The notes beneath the pieces were generated by a model. It was not told where the DNA came from. It saw only the letters and a list, made by a program, of their open reading frames with translations, and searched no databases. A stretch of 64,000 nucleotides of DNA from Bizionia argentinensis JUB59 (GTDB lineage Bacteria > Bacteroidota > Bacteroidia > Flavobacteriales > Flavobacteriaceae): contig NZ_AFXZ01000029.1 in NCBI RefSeq assembly GCF_000224335.1, positions 41,907-105,906 of the forward strand. The letters run 5' to 3'. Each line of letters starts with the position of its first letter. Within the stretch, counting starts at the first letter, position 1. The position numbers and the translations under genes were made by a program. Of this stretch, positions 33,993 to 43,013 are shown piece after piece.

Positions 33993-35156
33993 ATGCAGGT
34001 AGTAGATTTGTTCTCGGGTTGTGGCGGATTAGCTCTAGGCTTTAAATGGGCTGGTTTTAATACGCTTTTAGCTAGTGATGTGGATGAAAACTGCGAAAAA
34101 ACATACACTCATAACTTCCCAAATGTGCCATTTATTAGAAATGATTTAAGGGATATTTCTACAGCTGAAATAAAGAGTATTATTTCTAGAACACCCGATG
34201 TGGTTATTGGTGGGCCACCATGTCAAGGGTTTTCATTGGCCAATAAAAACAGGAATAAAGTAAAATCTGATCCTAGAAATGAGCTTTTTTATGAATTTGT
34301 TCGCGTTGTAACCGATTTACAACCGAAGGCTTTTGTTATGGAAAATGTGCGTGGTTTGTTATCCATGCAAAAAGGTGAAGTGATCAAATTAATGAAAGAA
34401 GAGTTTGAAAATGCTGGTATAGGTTATCAAGTAGATTATAAAGTTTTATTGGCTTCGGATTATGGAGTGCCGCAAAACAGGCACCGCGTTATTATGATTG
34501 GCATTCGAAAAGATTTAGAAAAGCAACCGCTATTCCCTAACAAAACCTATGAAAATCCAGTAACCGTTTGGGAGGCTATTTCCGATTTACCTCAAATAAA
34601 AGCATCTGAAGGCGATGAGAAAATGATGTACGAAACTGACCCCGAAAATAATTTCCAAGAATTTATAAGACAGGAAAATCAAAAAGTTTATAATCATATT
34701 GCCATGCGCCATACCCAACGATTAATTAATCGGTTTCAAGTAATTAAAGCAGGCGAATCATTAGCGCATGTTTCACAAGAATACGGAGCTGTAAAACGAG
34801 GGAATCCTAAAGAGAAATCGAAAGTTGTGTTTTCACAAAACAATCAACGCTTGCGTGCCAACAAGCCTGCACCAACAATAGCAGCCTCTTTTCAAAGTAA
34901 TTTTATTCATCCTTTTTTGCATAGAAACTTCACAGCTCGCGAAGGAGCAAGGCTTCAGTCCTTCCCCGATAATTTTATTTTTCAAGGTATGCGAACTAAA
35001 ATGAGTTGGGAAAAAGGCTTAAGTCAATATCAGCAAATAGGAAATGCTGTTCCACCGTTGTTGGGTTACGCTATTGCAAAAGCTTTGCAAGAAACCCTAA
35101 TGGGAACAGAAAGTTTAAACAAAAAACTATTCGAAAGTTTAAAAGTTACGCAGTAA
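33993..35156 (+). CDS. DNA (cytosine-5-)-methyltransferase, orphan
   Basis: A 387-residue C5-cytosine methyltransferase with the motifs in normal order: motif I DLFSGCGGLALGFKWAGF near residue 4, motif IV GGPPCQGFSLANKN with the catalytic Cys near 76, motif VI MENVRG, motif VIII QNRHRVIMIGIR, and motifs IX-X RLQSFPDNF and QYQQIGNAVPPLLG. The variable target-recognition region lies between VIII and IX; the recognition site cannot be read from it. No restriction endonuclease, Vsr or helicase gene adjoins it, so it is an orphan. It sits between housekeeping genes and its 3' end overlaps lpxB by 11 bp on the other strand. Confidence 0.92.
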   Translation: MQVVDLFSGCGGLALGFKWAGFNTLLASDVDENCEKTYTHNFPNVPFIRNDLRDISTAEIKSIISRTPDVVIGGPPCQGFSLANKNRNKVKSDPRNELFYEFVRVVTDLQPKAFVMENVRGLLSMQKGEVIKLMKEEFENAGIGYQVDYKVLLASDYGVPQNRHRVIMIGIRKDLEKQPLFPNKTYENPVTVWEAISDLPQIKASEGDEKMMYETDPENNFQEFIRQENQKVYNHIAMRHTQRLINRFQVIKAGESLAHVSQEYGAVKRGNPKEKSKVVFSQNNQRLRANKPAPTIAASFQSNFIHPFLHRNFTAREGARLQSFPDNFIFQGMRTKMSWEKGLSQYQQIGNAVPPLLGYAIAKALQETLMGTESLNKKLFESLKVTQ

Positions 35157-36261
35157 GGGATTTGTAAATTAACTGTGCCGTTTTTTTGCTAGCACCTTTT
35201 CCTCCTAATCTTTTTTCTAGTTCATAATATTCTAAAAACATATTGCTTCTAGATTTTTTTTCTAGAATTTTATCTAATTCGACTTTTAGGTTTTTGCGAT
35301 TAAAATCATCTTGAATTAATTCCGTAACCACTTCTTTGTCCATTATTAGATTGACCAATGAAATGTAACTTATATGCTTTATCAATCGCTTGCCTATTTG
35401 GTAGGATAGCCAGCTGCCTTTGTAGCAAACTACTTCTGGTACTTTAAATAGCGCCGCTTCCAGTGTAGCTGTGCCCGAAGTTACTAGCGCGGCATAAGAC
35501 ACGCTCAATAAATCATACGTTTTATTAGAAATAAAATGCACGTTCGAATTTTTAATAAATTGCTTGTAGAAATCATAATCTTGACTTGGCGCTCCAGCAA
35601 TTACAAATTGGTAAGCTGGATAATCGGAAACTAAGCTTAACATAACGGAAAGCATTTTAGATATTTCCTGCTTTCTGCTTCCTGGTAATAAAGCAATAAT
35701 CGGTTTTTGGCTTAATTCATGCTCTGCCCTAAAGGATGCTTCATCAACTTGATCGCGACCAGAAATAGCATCAATTAGTGGATGTCCAACAAAATTCACT
35801 TTAACATTATGTGTGTTATAAAACGTTTCTACAAATGGCAAAATAACATACATGTGGTCAATATCCCGCTTAATAGCTTTTACACGACCTGCTCGCGACG
35901 CCCAAACTTGTGGCGATATATAATAATTAGTTTTGAAATCTTGCTGTCTTGCCCATTTGGCAATACGTAAATTAAAACCCGAATTGTCAATAAAAATAAT
36001 AACGTCTGGTTGGTATTCGGTGATATCGGATTTGCATAAATCAATATCTCTAAAAATAGAAGAGAGATTCAAAATCACTTCAGAAAAGCCCATAAACGAA
36101 CGTTCCTTGTAGTGTTTTACTAATTCGCCACCAACTTCCTGCATTAAATCTCCTCCCCAAAACCGAAATTCAGCATATGGATCTTCATTTTTTAATGCTT
36201 TCATCAAGTTGGAGCCATGTAAATCGCCCGAAGCCTCGCCTGCAATTATATAATATTTCAT
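35146..36261 (-). CDS. lpxB: Lipid-A-disaccharide synthase
   Basis: A 371-residue glycosyltransferase (family 19) that joins UDP-2,3-diacylglucosamine and lipid X into the lipid A disaccharide at the inner membrane. Signatures: MKYYIIAGEASGDLHGSNLM at the N-terminus, VGHPLIDAI near 155, ALLPGSRKQEISKML near 190 and SGTATLEAALFKVPEVVCYK near 275. The start at 36261 is chosen because MKYYIIAGEASGD is the usual LpxB beginning; a longer open frame to 36297 runs into the upstream gene. Only one base separates it from that gene. Confidence 0.95.
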   Translation of the reverse strand: MKYYIIAGEASGDLHGSNLMKALKNEDPYAEFRFWGGDLMQEVGGELVKHYKERSFMGFSEVILNLSSIFRDIDLCKSDITEYQPDVIIFIDNSGFNLRIAKWARQQDFKTNYYISPQVWASRAGRVKAIKRDIDHMYVILPFVETFYNTHNVKVNFVGHPLIDAISGRDQVDEASFRAEHELSQKPIIALLPGSRKQEISKMLSVMLSLVSDYPAYQFVIAGAPSQDYDFYKQFIKNSNVHFISNKTYDLLSVSYAALVTSGTATLEAALFKVPEVVCYKGSWLSYQIGKRLIKHISYISLVNLIMDKEVVTELIQDDFNRKNLKVELDKILEKKSRSNMFLEYYELEKRLGGKGASKKTAQLIYKSLTA

Positions 36262-36262
36262 A

Positions 36263-36547
36263 CTATATAAATTTAAAAAGAAATGTTGATATGGCAATAA
36301 TAATTGTAGCTAATAATACGCCACGTGCTCGGTAATCCTGTTTTTTCTTTATAAAAACAAAGAAAGCTAGAAGATTCAAAATTGCACCCAGGCTGATTAG
36401 TTTACCTAATACACCTTCAGCAGCAGCACTTTTTAAGGCAATTATAAAATCATTATTATTTCCTAAAAGTATGGTTGCTAAATAAAGTCCAATAGCATTG
36501 GCAATTAAGCCAACTAAAAACCCAGTTAAAACTTCTTTCTTAATCAT
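36263..36547 (-). CDS. Small conserved membrane protein between surE and lpxB
   Basis: A 94-residue protein with three hydrophobic segments (about residues 5-25, 45-65 and 75-93). No family name is recognised. It overlaps the end of surE by 8 bp and ends 1 bp before lpxB, so it is cotranscribed and translationally coupled to both. The context suggests an envelope role, but nothing in the sequence shows which. Confidence 0.75.
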   Translation of the reverse strand: MIKKEVLTGFLVGLIANAIGLYLATILLGNNNDFIIALKSAAAEGVLGKLISLGAILNLLAFFVFIKKKQDYRARGVLLATIIIAISTFLFKFI

Positions 36548-37316
36548 TAAAATTCCATGTATTTAATTGCTGAACGTAATGGTGCGCTGTTAAATCGAAC
36601 TGAACGGGAACAATGGAAACGAATCCATTTTCTAAAGCCCATTCGTCGGTATCTTCTCCTTTATCTAAATTGACAAACTTCCCCGATAACCAATAGTAGT
36701 CCTTACCTTGTGGTGTTTGACGTTTATCAAATTCCTCTTGCCAATTTGCATTAGCTTGTCTGCAAATCTTAATTCCTTTAATATCCTTTTCTGGAAGATT
36801 TGGAATATTAACATTCAACACCACGCCTTTTGGTAGGCCATTTTTTAAAACTTCTTTCGTTATTTTGGTTGCTATTGTTTTGGCCGCGGTGAAATCGGCG
36901 TTGTAATTATAGTCTAAAAGTGAAAATCCTATTGCTGGAATGCCTTCAATACCAGCTTCCAGAGCAGCGCTCATAGTTCCAGAATATATAACATTTATGG
37001 AAGAATTGGATCCGTGATTTATGCCAGACACGCAGATATCTGGACTTCTACCTATAATTTCTTTAACGGCTATTTTTACACAATCGGCCGGTGTGCCAGA
37101 ACAACTGTATTCAGTTCTGCCAGAATCATCAATAGCTACGCGCTCCAAATGTAGAGTCGAATTTAGTGTGATAGCATGACCCATAGCACTTTGTGGACTA
37201 TCGGGTGCCACAACAACAATGTCGCCTAGCTCTTTTACAGCATCAATTAAAGCGCGAACGCCAGGGGCAGTTATACCATCATCATTAGTTACTAAAATAA
37301 GTGGTCTATTTGTCAT
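36540..37316 (-). CDS. surE: 5'/3'-nucleotidase SurE
   Basis: A 258-residue metal-dependent nucleotidase that dephosphorylates nucleoside monophosphates and is linked to survival in stationary phase. The metal-binding motif LVTNDDGITAPG opens the protein; APDSPQSAMGHAIT, SGTPADCVKIA and SGINHGSNSSINVIYSGTMS follow in the family order. Length is normal. It is the first gene of the surE - small membrane protein - lpxB operon and is divergent from the protease gene at 37470. Confidence 0.96.
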   Translation of the reverse strand: MTNRPLILVTNDDGITAPGVRALIDAVKELGDIVVVAPDSPQSAMGHAITLNSTLHLERVAIDDSGRTEYSCSGTPADCVKIAVKEIIGRSPDICVSGINHGSNSSINVIYSGTMSAALEAGIEGIPAIGFSLLDYNYNADFTAAKTIATKITKEVLKNGLPKGVVLNVNIPNLPEKDIKGIKICRQANANWQEEFDKRQTPQGKDYYWLSGKFVNLDKGEDTDEWALENGFVSIVPVQFDLTAHHYVQQLNTWNFND

Positions 37317-37469
37317 TTTAATTCCGTTAATTTAGGGTGCTAAAATACATAAAATCATGCGTAAAGACTGAATTTATCTGGTTTAACAAAAAATTAATAG
37401 CTTTTGATTAATTTGGCATGGTTTTTTCGTTAATTTAGTGAAAAATATACTATGCTTTTTTTAAGACTT

Positions 37470-39626
37470 ATGAAAAGGAACTATAACATATTAGTGCTAT
37501 TGCTCTTGCTTGCTTTTGCTTCTTGTAGCTTTACAACAAAAACATTTGAAGACCCGGATAAAGATAAGTTACTTATTCAAGTAATAACTTACGTTTTAGA
37601 ACGCGGTCATTTTGATCCTAAAGCTATAGACGATAACTTTTCGTCTAAAGTTTATGCGGATTACTTGGATCAGATAGATCCATTGAAGCAATACTTCTAC
37701 AAATCGGATATTGATGAGTTTTCGAAATACAAAACCGAACTAGACGATCAGTTAAAAGCTTATGATATTTCATTCTTTACGTTAACGCACAGTCGATTGG
37801 TACAACGAATTGAAGAAGCTAAAGCAATATATCAAGAAATTTTAGCTAAACCGTTCGATTATACGAAAAACGAAACTTATAATGCGGATTATGAATCAAT
37901 GGATTATGTAAAAAATAAGCGCGAGCTAACAGATCGATGGAGACAACGTTTAAAGTATACGAACTTGGCGAGTTATGATGACTTGACGAAGGAGCAAGAA
38001 AATCGTGAAGATTTGAACGCAAAAGCCGATTCATTAAAGATTGATCTTATAGCTAAAAAAACCTTGATAGAGATTGAAAAGGATGCACGTGATGCAACCT
38101 TGAAAACTATTAATATTTATTATAATGATTATATTGATGACATGGCTCGTGATGATTGGTTTGTGTTTTATATAAATGCAATCGCTCAAGAATTTGATCC
38201 TCATACGAGCTATTTTGCACCACAAGATAAGGAGGCTTTTAACCAAGGGATGGCTGGGAAACTGGAAGGTATTGGCGCGCGTTTGCAAAAACGAAATGAC
38301 AATACTAAAATTTTGGAATTAATTTCCGGAGGTCCAGCATGGCGTGGTAAAGAATTGGAAGTTGGTGATATAATTGTACGAGTACGCCAACAAGGCGAAA
38401 GGGAACCGGTAACTATTACAGGAATGCGTATTGACGATGCCATAAAATTAATAAAAGGTCCTAAAGGTACGAGCGTTTATCTTACGGTTAGAAAAGTAGA
38501 CGGTACTACTAAAGTTATTAAAATAACCCGTGATGTGGTAGAAATTGAAGAAACACATGCTAAATCAGCTTTTGTTAAGAAAGGAGATAATAGCTTTGGT
38601 ATCATTAACCTACCAAAATTTTACGCAGACTTTGAAGATTATAAAAAATTAAATGCTGCTACCGATGTTAAAAGAGAAATTAACCGTTTAAAGGAACTCG
38701 GTATGGAAGGTTTAGTTTTAGATCTACGAAACAATGGAGGTGGCTCGTTACAAACGGTTGTAGAAATGGCTGGTTTGTTTATTAAAGATGGTCCAATTGT
38801 TCAAGTACGCTCCACAAATGCTTCAAAGGAAGTATTAAATGATACGGATAAATCTATCGATTGGGATGGACCACTGGTTATTTTAGTTAATGAATTTTCG
38901 GCATCAGCTTCAGAAATTATGGCGGCTGCAATGCAAGATTATAAGCGTGCTATTATTATTGGTAGTAAGCAAACCTATGGAAAAGGAACCGTACAATCTT
39001 TTTACGACTTGAACGATATGGTTAGAAATAATCAGGAAGGTGATTTAGGTGCGTTAAAAGTAACCAGACAGAAATATTATAGAATTAATGGTGGCTCTGT
39101 ACAATTAGAAGGTGTTAAAAGTGATGTAATTGTTCCAGACCGTTTTAGTTATATTGATATAGGCGAAAAAGATCAGAAAAACCCATTGGTTTGGGATGAG
39201 ATTGATGCAGCCGATTTTAAATTATGGGATGGTTATTTCGATTACGATTCTACTATTGAAATTAGTAAGAGGCGCATTATAGGTAATGAACAACTTAAGC
39301 TAATTGATAATAATGCCAAGTGGGTGAGAGAGCGCATGGACGAAAAAACGTATCCATTAAATTATGAAGATTATAAATCGCAATTGGAGGAAAATGAAAC
39401 AATATCTAAAACCTTTGATAAAATAAGTGAATACCAAACTAACTTAACATATGAGTCGTTGCCATATGAGCAAAAACTTTTTGAGCAGGATACCATTTTA
39501 AAAGAGAAGCGTATTCGCTGGCATGAAAGCTTAAGTAAGGATGTTTATGTAGAGGAAGCATTACATGTTTTAAAAGACCTAAAAAGATCTTATAACGTGA
39601 GTAAATTTGCAAATGTTAAGGAATAA
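37470..39626 (+). CDS. prc: Tail-specific (carboxy-terminal processing) protease Prc
   Basis: A 718-residue periplasmic lipoprotein protease (signal ending AFASCSF, Cys near residue 20). After an N-terminal helical region there is a PDZ domain (about residues 235-330; LISGGPAWRGKELEVGDII) and an S41 peptidase domain with catalytic Ser in NEFSASASEIMAAAMQ (about 475) and Lys in TYGKGTVQ (about 505), then a C-terminal DUF3340-type tail. It degrades envelope proteins from their C-termini. The ATG at 37470 is preferred; 37452 would add six residues before the signal peptide. The permease gene follows after 7 bp. Confidence 0.93.
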   Translation: MKRNYNILVLLLLLAFASCSFTTKTFEDPDKDKLLIQVITYVLERGHFDPKAIDDNFSSKVYADYLDQIDPLKQYFYKSDIDEFSKYKTELDDQLKAYDISFFTLTHSRLVQRIEEAKAIYQEILAKPFDYTKNETYNADYESMDYVKNKRELTDRWRQRLKYTNLASYDDLTKEQENREDLNAKADSLKIDLIAKKTLIEIEKDARDATLKTINIYYNDYIDDMARDDWFVFYINAIAQEFDPHTSYFAPQDKEAFNQGMAGKLEGIGARLQKRNDNTKILELISGGPAWRGKELEVGDIIVRVRQQGEREPVTITGMRIDDAIKLIKGPKGTSVYLTVRKVDGTTKVIKITRDVVEIEETHAKSAFVKKGDNSFGIINLPKFYADFEDYKKLNAATDVKREINRLKELGMEGLVLDLRNNGGGSLQTVVEMAGLFIKDGPIVQVRSTNASKEVLNDTDKSIDWDGPLVILVNEFSASASEIMAAAMQDYKRAIIIGSKQTYGKGTVQSFYDLNDMVRNNQEGDLGALKVTRQKYYRINGGSVQLEGVKSDVIVPDRFSYIDIGEKDQKNPLVWDEIDAADFKLWDGYFDYDSTIEISKRRIIGNEQLKLIDNNAKWVRERMDEKTYPLNYEDYKSQLEENETISKTFDKISEYQTNLTYESLPYEQKLFEQDTILKEKRIRWHESLSKDVYVEEALHVLKDLKRSYNVSKFANVKE

Positions 39627-39633
39627 GTAATTT

Positions 39634-40719
39634 ATGAGTCAGAAATCTAACTCATTAAGTCAATTAGCGCTCCAGAAATTTAAAAAAGATTTCTGGGGCG
39701 TTTTTAGTTTTGGATTTATTGTCTTTGTTGGACTTATTTCCATTTTCGCATACGTGGTTGCGCCCGATAATTCGGAATACGCCAATCAAATGCATTTATC
39801 TATTCACTCTAAAAAACCGGGTTTTACAATTGAAATATTAACCATTTCACAGAAATCAGAAGTGGAGCAATCTATCTTTTCACAAGTATTTTTTGGAAAA
39901 AAAACTCAAGATACCGAAATTCCTATTAGTCAGTATTCTATAGAGGGTAACATGTTAACTTATACAGAATATGCCTCTGATGGTTTGGAAGGAATGAGCA
40001 AATCATTGAATATGAGTGGTGTTTCTGAATCCGATTTAATTTCAAATAAAACCTTTCTTTTTGGAACCGATAAATATGGTCGCGATTTATTAAGTCGAAC
40101 CTTGGTTGGCGCTAGAATATCCTTTTTTATTGGCTTTATAGCGGTTTTTATATCCCTAGTTATTGGCATTTTTATGGGAAGTGTAGCAGGTTATTTTGGT
40201 GGTCGTGTGGATGCTATTATCATGTGGTTTATAAATGTTTCTTGGTCCATACCAACCTTATTATTGGTAATTGCTATTACGCTAGCGCTAGGAAAAGGCT
40301 TTTGGCAAGTATTTATTGCGGTAGGATTAACTATGTGGGTGGAAGTGGCTCGTGTAGTCCGTGGTCAAGTTATGGGTGTAAAAGAAATGCAGTATGTTAC
40401 TGCCGCACGTGCTTTGGGTTTTAATGATTTTCGTATTATTACCAAACATATTTTACCGAATATTATGGCGCCTGTCATTGTTATTTCGGCAGCTAATTTT
40501 GCAGCAGCTATTCTAATTGAAAGTGGTTTAAGTTTCCTCGGAATTGGCGCGCAACCACCTATGGCGAGCTGGGGAGCCATGATCAAGGATCATTATAACT
40601 ATATCATTCTAGGAAAGCCTTATTTAGCCTTAATACCAGGATTTTGCATCATGAGTCTGGTTATGGCGTTTATGCTTATGGGAAATGCATTACGTGACGC
40701 TTTAGATGTGAAATCTTAA
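39634..40719 (+). CDS. Oligopeptide/dipeptide-type ABC transporter permease (DppC/OppC-like)
   Basis: A 361-residue permease with N-terminal helix, a roughly 75-residue periplasmic loop that is longer than usual, and a permease core (about residues 155-355) with the coupling EAA motif RALGFNDFRIITKHILPN. The final AIRDAL-like end (NALRDALDVKS) fits DppC. No ATPase, partner permease or binding protein is adjacent, so the rest of the transporter must be elsewhere. It follows the protease by 7 bp; this pairing suggests peptide recovery but is not proof. Confidence 0.87.
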   Translation: MSQKSNSLSQLALQKFKKDFWGVFSFGFIVFVGLISIFAYVVAPDNSEYANQMHLSIHSKKPGFTIEILTISQKSEVEQSIFSQVFFGKKTQDTEIPISQYSIEGNMLTYTEYASDGLEGMSKSLNMSGVSESDLISNKTFLFGTDKYGRDLLSRTLVGARISFFIGFIAVFISLVIGIFMGSVAGYFGGRVDAIIMWFINVSWSIPTLLLVIAITLALGKGFWQVFIAVGLTMWVEVARVVRGQVMGVKEMQYVTAARALGFNDFRIITKHILPNIMAPVIVISAANFAAAILIESGLSFLGIGAQPPMASWGAMIKDHYNYIILGKPYLALIPGFCIMSLVMAFMLMGNALRDALDVKS

Positions 40720-40843
40720 TGGTCTGTATAAATAATAGAGGGAAGTTTAATTCGTTGCTCTGTTCGTTTCTGAAAATATAAACTTTCTTCCTTTACGTTC
40801 TCTAAAAAAAAAGAGTATTAAAGTAAAGCTAAACGGAGTTTTA

Positions 40844-41443
40844 TCATTCCATATTTTCGTTTACTTCATGAATATAATTCAGAAGTTCATCTTTACCCAT
40901 TTCTTTGGATGAGGATGTGATAAAGTAATTAGGCATATCCTCCCAAGTTTCCATCATAACGGCACTATAGTCCGCAACATGATTTAATATAGCTTGCGGT
41001 TTTAACTTATCGGCTTTGGTGAAAATAATTGAAAAAGGAATATCGTTTTCACCCATCCAAGCCATAAACTCTAAATCTATAGGTTGAGGTTTATGTCGAA
41101 TATCCACCAAAACAAAGGCTGAAACCATTTGCTCACGCTGGTTGAAATAATCGGTAATAAATTTTTGAAATGTTTTTTTAGAACTTTTAGAAACACGCGC
41201 ATAACCGTAGCCAGGCAAATCGACTAAATGCCAGGTTTTATTAATTAAAAAGTGATTTATAAGCTGTGTTTTCCCTGGTCTTCCAGACGTTTTAGCTAAA
41301 CTTTTTCGGTTAGTAATCATATTAATTAATGATGATTTTCCAACATTACTTCGTCCAATAAAAGCATACTCTGGAAGTAGGTCTTTAGGACATTTAGTAA
41401 CATCAGAATTACTCATTACAAATTCTGCCGATTTAATTTCCAT
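40844..41443 (-). CDS. engB: Ribosome biogenesis GTP-binding protein EngB/YihA/YsxC
   Basis: A 199-residue TRAFAC GTPase needed for large ribosomal subunit assembly. G1 is GRSNVGKSSLINMI (about residue 30), G2 region KTSGRPGKTQLINHF, G3 DLPGYGYARVSK, G4 FTKADKL and G5 ITSSSKEMGK. Normal length. It is on the same strand as the alpha/beta hydrolase upstream (40 bp gap) and converges on the permease at 40719. Confidence 0.95.
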   Translation of the reverse strand: MEIKSAEFVMSNSDVTKCPKDLLPEYAFIGRSNVGKSSLINMITNRKSLAKTSGRPGKTQLINHFLINKTWHLVDLPGYGYARVSKSSKKTFQKFITDYFNQREQMVSAFVLVDIRHKPQPIDLEFMAWMGENDIPFSIIFTKADKLKPQAILNHVADYSAVMMETWEDMPNYFITSSSKEMGKDELLNYIHEVNENME

Positions 41444-41483
41444 AGCTATTTCCCTGAATTTTAGGGTTAAAATATTAGTGTTG

Positions 41484-42248
41484 TTACAGTCCGCGTTTTG
41501 TTAACCAACCATTAAGAATGGTGTTAAATTCATCGGGATGTTCCATCATGGCGGCATGACCGCATTTGTCGATCCAAAATAATTCGGAATCTGGTAAAAG
41601 TTTATCAAATTCTACACCAACTTCCGGTGGTGTAACTGTATCATTTTTCCCCCAGATAATGCAAGTTGGCGTTGTCATGTTGGGTAAATCTTTAGCCATA
41701 TTGTGACGAATAGCGCTTTTGGCTATGGCTAGTGTTTTTATCAGTTTGTTTCTGTCGTTTACAGTTTCGTAAACTTCATCTACAATCTCTTTGGTAGCCA
41801 CTTCAGGATCGTAAAAAACATCTTGCGCTTTTTTCTTGATAACCTCGTAGTCGCTTCGTTTAGGGTAGCTTCCGCCCATGGCACTTTCATAAAGTCCTGA
41901 ACTTCCAGTAATAATCAAAGCTTTAATTTTTTCTGGATAAAGTTTGGTGTGGTATAGGCCAATATGACCCCCAAGGGAATTTCCCAATAAAATGACGTCG
42001 TCAAGTTCTTTATATTCTATGAAGTCATAAAGATACTTGGCAAAACTTTTTACATTTGTCTTTAAAAGTGACATCGTATAGATTGGTAACTCTGGAATAA
42101 TTACACGATAGCCTTTCTGGCTAAAGTAACTTGTAACAGCGTCAAAATTGCTTAATCCGCCCATTAGTCCATGTAAAACAATGATAGGTTTGCCTTCCCC
42201 TACTTCTATATAGCGGTAACTTTTTTCTTTTTTTAATCTATGCGCCAT
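41484..42248 (-). CDS. Alpha/beta hydrolase upstream of the dcw cluster
   Basis: A 254-residue hydrolase with the oxyanion region VLHGLMGGLSNFDAV, the nucleophile elbow GNSLGGHIGLYH (Ser near residue 100), an acid in GKNDTVTPPE and the His in DKCGHAAMMEHP. The substrate is unknown; esterase or C-C hydrolase are typical. The frame is open back to 42323, but a perfect TAnnTTTG box at 42273-42280 lies inside that extension, so the ATG at 42248 is the most likely start. It is divergent from mraZ. Confidence 0.87.
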   Translation of the reverse strand: MAHRLKKEKSYRYIEVGEGKPIIVLHGLMGGLSNFDAVTSYFSQKGYRVIIPELPIYTMSLLKTNVKSFAKYLYDFIEYKELDDVILLGNSLGGHIGLYHTKLYPEKIKALIITGSSGLYESAMGGSYPKRSDYEVIKKKAQDVFYDPEVATKEIVDEVYETVNDRNKLIKTLAIAKSAIRHNMAKDLPNMTTPTCIIWGKNDTVTPPEVGVEFDKLLPDSELFWIDKCGHAAMMEHPDEFNTILNGWLTKRGL

Positions 42249-42272
42249 TAATTGGTTGGTCTTTTCTTCAAA

Positions 42273-42280
42273 CAAATATA
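42273..42280 (-). promoter_or_regulatory. -7 box (TATATTTG) of the alpha/beta hydrolase gene
   Basis: Exact TAnnTTTG on the minus strand, 24 nt before the ATG at 42248. No clear -33 TTTG at standard spacing. Confidence 0.55.
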
Positions 42281-42355
42281 GGTAAATCATTGACAATATA
42301 TCCACTTTTCTTAAAAGTGCCACGCCTGATTTCTAACCAAGATATGAACAATTTG

Positions 42356-42380
42356 AAATCGTTAAAGTTTTTAACGATTT
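42356..42380. promoter_or_regulatory. Perfect 11-bp inverted repeat between hydrolase and mraZ
   Basis: AAATCGTTAAA and TTTAACGATTT are separated by GTT. There is no T run, and it lies between divergent genes, so a regulator operator is more likely than a terminator. Function unproven. Confidence 0.45.
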
Positions 42381-42466
42381 AATCTGCTGATTCGCAACGA
42401 TTAAAGGTGTTGTGTCGCTTCTTAAGTGCCGATTAAGGGCTAGATATTTGAATAATTATCAACAAA

Positions 42467-42492
42467 GTGGTATAATGTGGTAAAAGGTGGTA
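42467..42492 (+). promoter_or_regulatory. Putative MraZ operator: three GTGGTA repeats at 10-bp period
   Basis: GTGGTA occurs at 42467, 42477 and 42487, exactly one helical turn apart, ending 10 bp before the -7 box of mraZ. MraZ is known in other bacteria to bind short G-rich direct repeats spaced this way in its own promoter. Confidence 0.7.
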
Positions 42493-42502
42493 ATTTTTTC
42501 AA

Positions 42503-42510
42503 TATCTTTG
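42503..42510 (+). promoter_or_regulatory. -7 box (TATCTTTG) of the dcw cluster
   Basis: An exact TAnnTTTG match 32 nt before the mraZ start. The -33 position is occupied by the GTGGTA repeats. Confidence 0.65.
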
Positions 42511-42542
42511 AAACTCAAACCCGATAATCAACACATACTGCT

Positions 42543-43013
42543 TTGAGCTCATTAATAGGAACATACGAATGTAAAGTAGACACAAAAGGACGACTTATGT
42601 TGCCTTCTGGGTTGAAAAAGCAGTTGTTGCCTATTTTGCAAAATGGCTTTGTTCTAAAACGTGCTGTTTTTCAGCCGTGTTTGGAATTGTATCCAATGGC
42701 AGAATGGGAGTTGCTTATGCAGAGAATGAATAAGTTGAATCGATTCAAAAAAAAGAACAATGATTTTATCCGACGCTTTACTGCGGGGGTTAAAATAATA
42801 GAAGTGGATGCCACTGGGCGATTGTTAATCCCGAAGGATTTGGTGGCTTTTGCAGACATTTCAAAAGAAATTGTAGTGTCTAGTGCTATTAACATTGTAG
42901 AAATTTGGGATAAAGATAAATATGAACAAGCTATCGATGATGCAACAGGAGACTTTGCAGATTTAGCTGAAGAAGTAATGGGACAAGACGATGACGACTA
43001 TGGAATATCATAA
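42543..43013 (+). CDS. mraZ: Transcriptional regulator MraZ
   Basis: A 156-residue DNA-binding protein of two AbrB-like MraZ domains: SLIGTYECKVDTKGRLMLPSGLKK at the N-terminus and the second copy around KIIEVDATGRLLIPKDLVAFA. It forms a ring and represses its own cluster. No ATG fits; the TTG at 42543 gives the standard N-terminus. Three GTGGTA repeats and a -7 box lie directly upstream, consistent with autoregulation. The last 23 bases overlap rsmH. Confidence 0.94.
   Translation: MSSLIGTYECKVDTKGRLMLPSGLKKQLLPILQNGFVLKRAVFQPCLELYPMAEWELLMQRMNKLNRFKKKNNDFIRRFTAGVKIIEVDATGRLLIPKDLVAFADISKEIVVSSAINIVEIWDKDKYEQAIDDATGDFADLAEEVMGQDDDDYGIS

Noticed and set aside
33993..35156. Methyltransferase as part of a restriction or phage-defence island
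   Set aside because: Both flanks are housekeeping genes and no nuclease, helicase or specificity subunit is present.
37452..37469. Upstream start of the Prc protease
   Set aside because: Adds six residues before the signal peptide; the ATG at 37470 gives a normal lipoprotein signal.
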